From NCBI GenBank assembly GCA_964369475.1, contig CAYJFK010000040.1:1-22274 (forward strand): 22,274 nucleotides of DNA, given 5' to 3'. Origin of the DNA: CAYJFK01 sp964369475 (lineage in GTDB: Bacteria; Bacillota; Clostridia; Oscillospirales; Feifaniaceae). Shown here in pieces: positions 20,603 to 22,274 of the stretch. A program made the position numbers and the translations under genes. How positions within the stretch are numbered: position 1 is the stretch's first letter; each line of letters opens with the position of its first letter. The notes beneath the pieces are model-generated. The model searched no databases, had not been told where the DNA came from, and saw only the letters and a list, made by a program, of their open reading frames with translations.

Positions 20603-22186
20603 ATGAAGCACAGGTTTATTGCACTGCTAACGGTCTTTGTCCTTTGCCTTTCGCTCGTCCCGACCGCCTTTGCGAGCTACGACCCAAGCTACGAAGAAAA
20701 CTACGACATTCTTGTGGCGCAGGGCTTAATGGAAAACTATGTTCTCGGCAAAGAGATGACATTTACAACGGCGACCCAAGGGCTTGGCGACCCCGATACC
20801 GTTATATACCTCGTTGCCTCTGTCTATCCATACAGCTTTTCACTTGAATGGGAGTGGGGCAACGGCTACACCTCTTGGAAGGTCAAGTCAGAGCCCCCTG
20901 TTCAAGGCATTCCGATTGCAACAGGCGGCATAGAGGAGATCTTCCACCACGTTATGGATCTAACCGAGTACGACAGAACGCTAAGCTCCCCTGCTCCCTA
21001 CTCGGCGAGAGGTGTTTTTGACTACGGCACAGCGGTCTGCGACGGCTACACGAGAGCTATAATGCTTATGAGCCACGAGATCGGAATACCTGCAATATAC
21101 ATAGGAGTAGACGGCATAAACCACTCCTACAACCTTATTTTTGACAGCGGCGAATGGAAACTGCTCGACTCGACATGGGCCGATACTTCGGAGTATTACG
21201 ACCCCTACTACCTCGTCGACAGAAATTCCCTCGAAAGCCACATTCCAAACCCCGATATAGATGTAACGCACGACGAGGCTATATCCTTTGCCGAGTGGTA
21301 CTTCGACGACCTTCTCGGCATGTACGACTTTGGCACGTCGGACACATCAACAGAGCCTACCGACCCTGACAGCTCGACAGATACAGGCCTTACCTACGAC
21401 CCTGTGACAGGTTATCCGATCGACCCCGAAACAGGCTACCCGATAGATCCTATAACAGGCCTTCCTACACCGCCTGAAACGAGCACCTCCCCCTACCCGA
21501 TCGACCCCGAAACGGGCTACCCAATACACCCCTCGACAGGCCGCCCCTTCGACCCTGCCACAGGTTTCCCGATAGACCCTGTGTCAGGCCTTCCCTATGA
21601 CCCCGAAACAGGCCTTGTCTATGACCCGACGGCAATAGGCCCCGGCGAGGGTAGGGTTTACATGACGCTCTCTGACGCAGACCATTTAACACAGCCCGAA
21701 ATGGCGGAAATCCTAAAGGGTATAGACATGTTTGTCGGCACAGGCGACGGCTTCGAGCTCGACCGTGCCCCAACGAGAATAGAGCTTGCCGTTATGTTTG
21801 TTAGAGCACTCGGCCTCGAGGATGAAGCGCTTGCCTACACAGGGGAAAATCCCTTTACCGATGTCCCCGAATGGGCGGTCGGCTACACGGCTGTTTTGTA
21901 CAACTACGGCTACGCCAAAGGCTACGGCGATGGCCTGTACGGTTCTAACGACCTCGGCACAGAGCGTGATTATGCAACATTTCTCCTCCGTGCAATGGGC
22001 TTTAGCGAAACGGGCGGCGATTTCACATGGGAGAGCTCTGTCGATGTCGCCCGTCAGATAGGCTTTGCCGTCGACAGCGAAACCTTCCTAAGAGGTGATG
22101 TCGCCGAAATGACACTTAGAGCACTGCTCTCCCTCGACAGCACCTTCGCAAAGACACTCGGAATAATGCTAACAAAAGCGGCATAG
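20603..22186 (+). CDS. Secreted transglutaminase-like protein with DPxTG repeats and SLH domains
   Basis: 527 residues. A signal peptide (basic MKHR, hydrophobic core, likely cut after Ala24) sends it out of the cell. A transglutaminase-like domain follows, with Cys146 (TAVCDGYTRA), His174 (INHSYNLIF) and Asp189 (WKLLDSTWAD) as the likely triad. It may act as a protease, amidase or cross-linker on wall proteins or peptides. Residues about 264-345 are an octapeptide repeat, [IYF]DPxTGxP, about eight units with one interruption, probably a wall-spanning stalk. The C-terminal third holds S-layer homology domains: one clear (about 417-467, FTDVPEWAVGYTAVLYNYGY), one weaker before it, one degenerate after. 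These would anchor it to a wall polymer. ATG at 20603 was chosen because GGAGGGG precedes it and the signal peptide begins there. The frame is open further upstream only because it runs through element E. Confidence 0.85.
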   Translation: MKHRFIALLTVFVLCLSLVPTAFASYDPSYEENYDILVAQGLMENYVLGKEMTFTTATQGLGDPDTVIYLVASVYPYSFSLEWEWGNGYTSWKVKSEPPVQGIPIATGGIEEIFHHVMDLTEYDRTLSSPAPYSARGVFDYGTAVCDGYTRAIMLMSHEIGIPAIYIGVDGINHSYNLIFDSGEWKLLDSTWADTSEYYDPYYLVDRNSLESHIPNPDIDVTHDEAISFAEWYFDDLLGMYDFGTSDTSTEPTDPDSSTDTGLTYDPVTGYPIDPETGYPIDPITGLPTPPETSTSPYPIDPETGYPIHPSTGRPFDPATGFPIDPVSGLPYDPETGLVYDPTAIGPGEGRVYMTLSDADHLTQPEMAEILKGIDMFVGTGDGFELDRAPTRIELAVMFVRALGLEDEALAYTGENPFTDVPEWAVGYTAVLYNYGYAKGYGDGLYGSNDLGTERDYATFLLRAMGFSETGGDFTWESSVDVARQIGFAVDSETFLRGDVAEMTLRALLSLDSTFAKTLGIMLTKAA

Positions 22187-22200
22187 CGCCATTTATAAAA

Positions 22201-22222
22201 GGACAGGGTGAGATCCCTGTCC
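22201..22222 (+). terminator. Hairpin after the surface protein gene
   Basis: GGACAGGG-TGAGAT-CCCTGTCC, a perfect 8-bp stem starting 14 nt after the stop codon. The T-run expected of a terminator is missing; instead repeat element F begins 1 bp later. This suggests the element separated the stem from its T-run or duplicated the hairpin, as at A, B and D. Confidence 0.6.
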
Positions 22223-22223
22223 T

Positions 22224-22274
22224 CAGCTTGGAGAAAAAGTGTTTTCTCCAAGCTGAGAAATCAGCTAAAGCTGA
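22224..22274 (+). mobile_element. Repeat element copy F, cut by window edge
   Basis: CAGCTTGGAGAAAA/TTTTCTCCAAGCTG hairpin (loop AGTG) and the start of the AAATCAGC stem match copies A, D and E. The rest lies beyond the window. Confidence 0.8.

Noticed and set aside
21347..21773. Minus-strand frames opposite the octapeptide repeats
   Set aside because: They are long only because the repeat DNA is regular and GC-rich; there is no ribosome site or recognisable product.

Overview
The window reads as chromosomal DNA of a low-to-mid GC Gram-positive bacterium of the class Clostridia (Bacillota), probably an anaerobic gut-type lineage. The reasons are strong GGAGG ribosome binding sites, the full S10-spc-alpha ribosomal super-operon in Clostridia order with a KOW protein between map and infA, zinc forms of S14, L36 and adenylate kinase, an S4 without the N-terminal cysteine cluster, and an SLH-domain surface protein. 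I cannot name a genus.

Layout. Positions 1-427 hold the start of a HAD phosphatase on the minus strand, cut by the window edge. A divergent promoter region leads to tadA and then rpsT on the plus strand. Cytidine deaminase and a COG2509-like FAD protein follow on the minus strand. From 19187 down to 3736 runs an unbroken minus-strand super-operon of 32 genes: rpsJ, rplC, rplD, rplW, rplB, rpsS, rplV, rpsC, rplP, rpmC, rpsQ, rplN, rplX, rplE, rpsN, rpsH, rplF, rplR, rpsE, rpmD, rplO, secY, adk, map, a KOW protein, infA, rpmJ, rpsM, rpsK, rpsD, rpoA, rplQ. Two of them (rpmD, rpmJ) are very short. Together they supply ribosomal proteins, the translocon, initiation factor 1, RNA polymerase alpha, N-terminal methionine removal and adenylate balance. 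From 19800 to the end the DNA is accessory: a 30-residue membrane peptide gene and a secreted transglutaminase/SLH protein, set among repeats.

Two features stand out. First, a highly structured repeat of about 155-160 bp occurs six times in intergenic DNA: five copies with both ends, one cut by the window edge, plus one fragment. It has about 15-bp terminal inverted repeats and a perfect hairpin at one end whose stem is preserved by compensatory changes. In three copies it sits between long direct repeats (19-26 bp) that are themselves hairpins; at least one of these is a transcription terminator. It looks like a non-autonomous mobile element that targets terminator-like hairpins. I do not recognise it as a described family.

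Second, rpsJ has a leader of about 350 nt with a good promoter and a compact multibranch RNA. An intrinsic terminator lies well before the gene, and a 9-bp antiterminator pairing would compete with both the closing stem and the terminator. That is the layout of a transcription attenuator controlling the whole ribosomal protein operon. The alternative is a separate small RNA gene.
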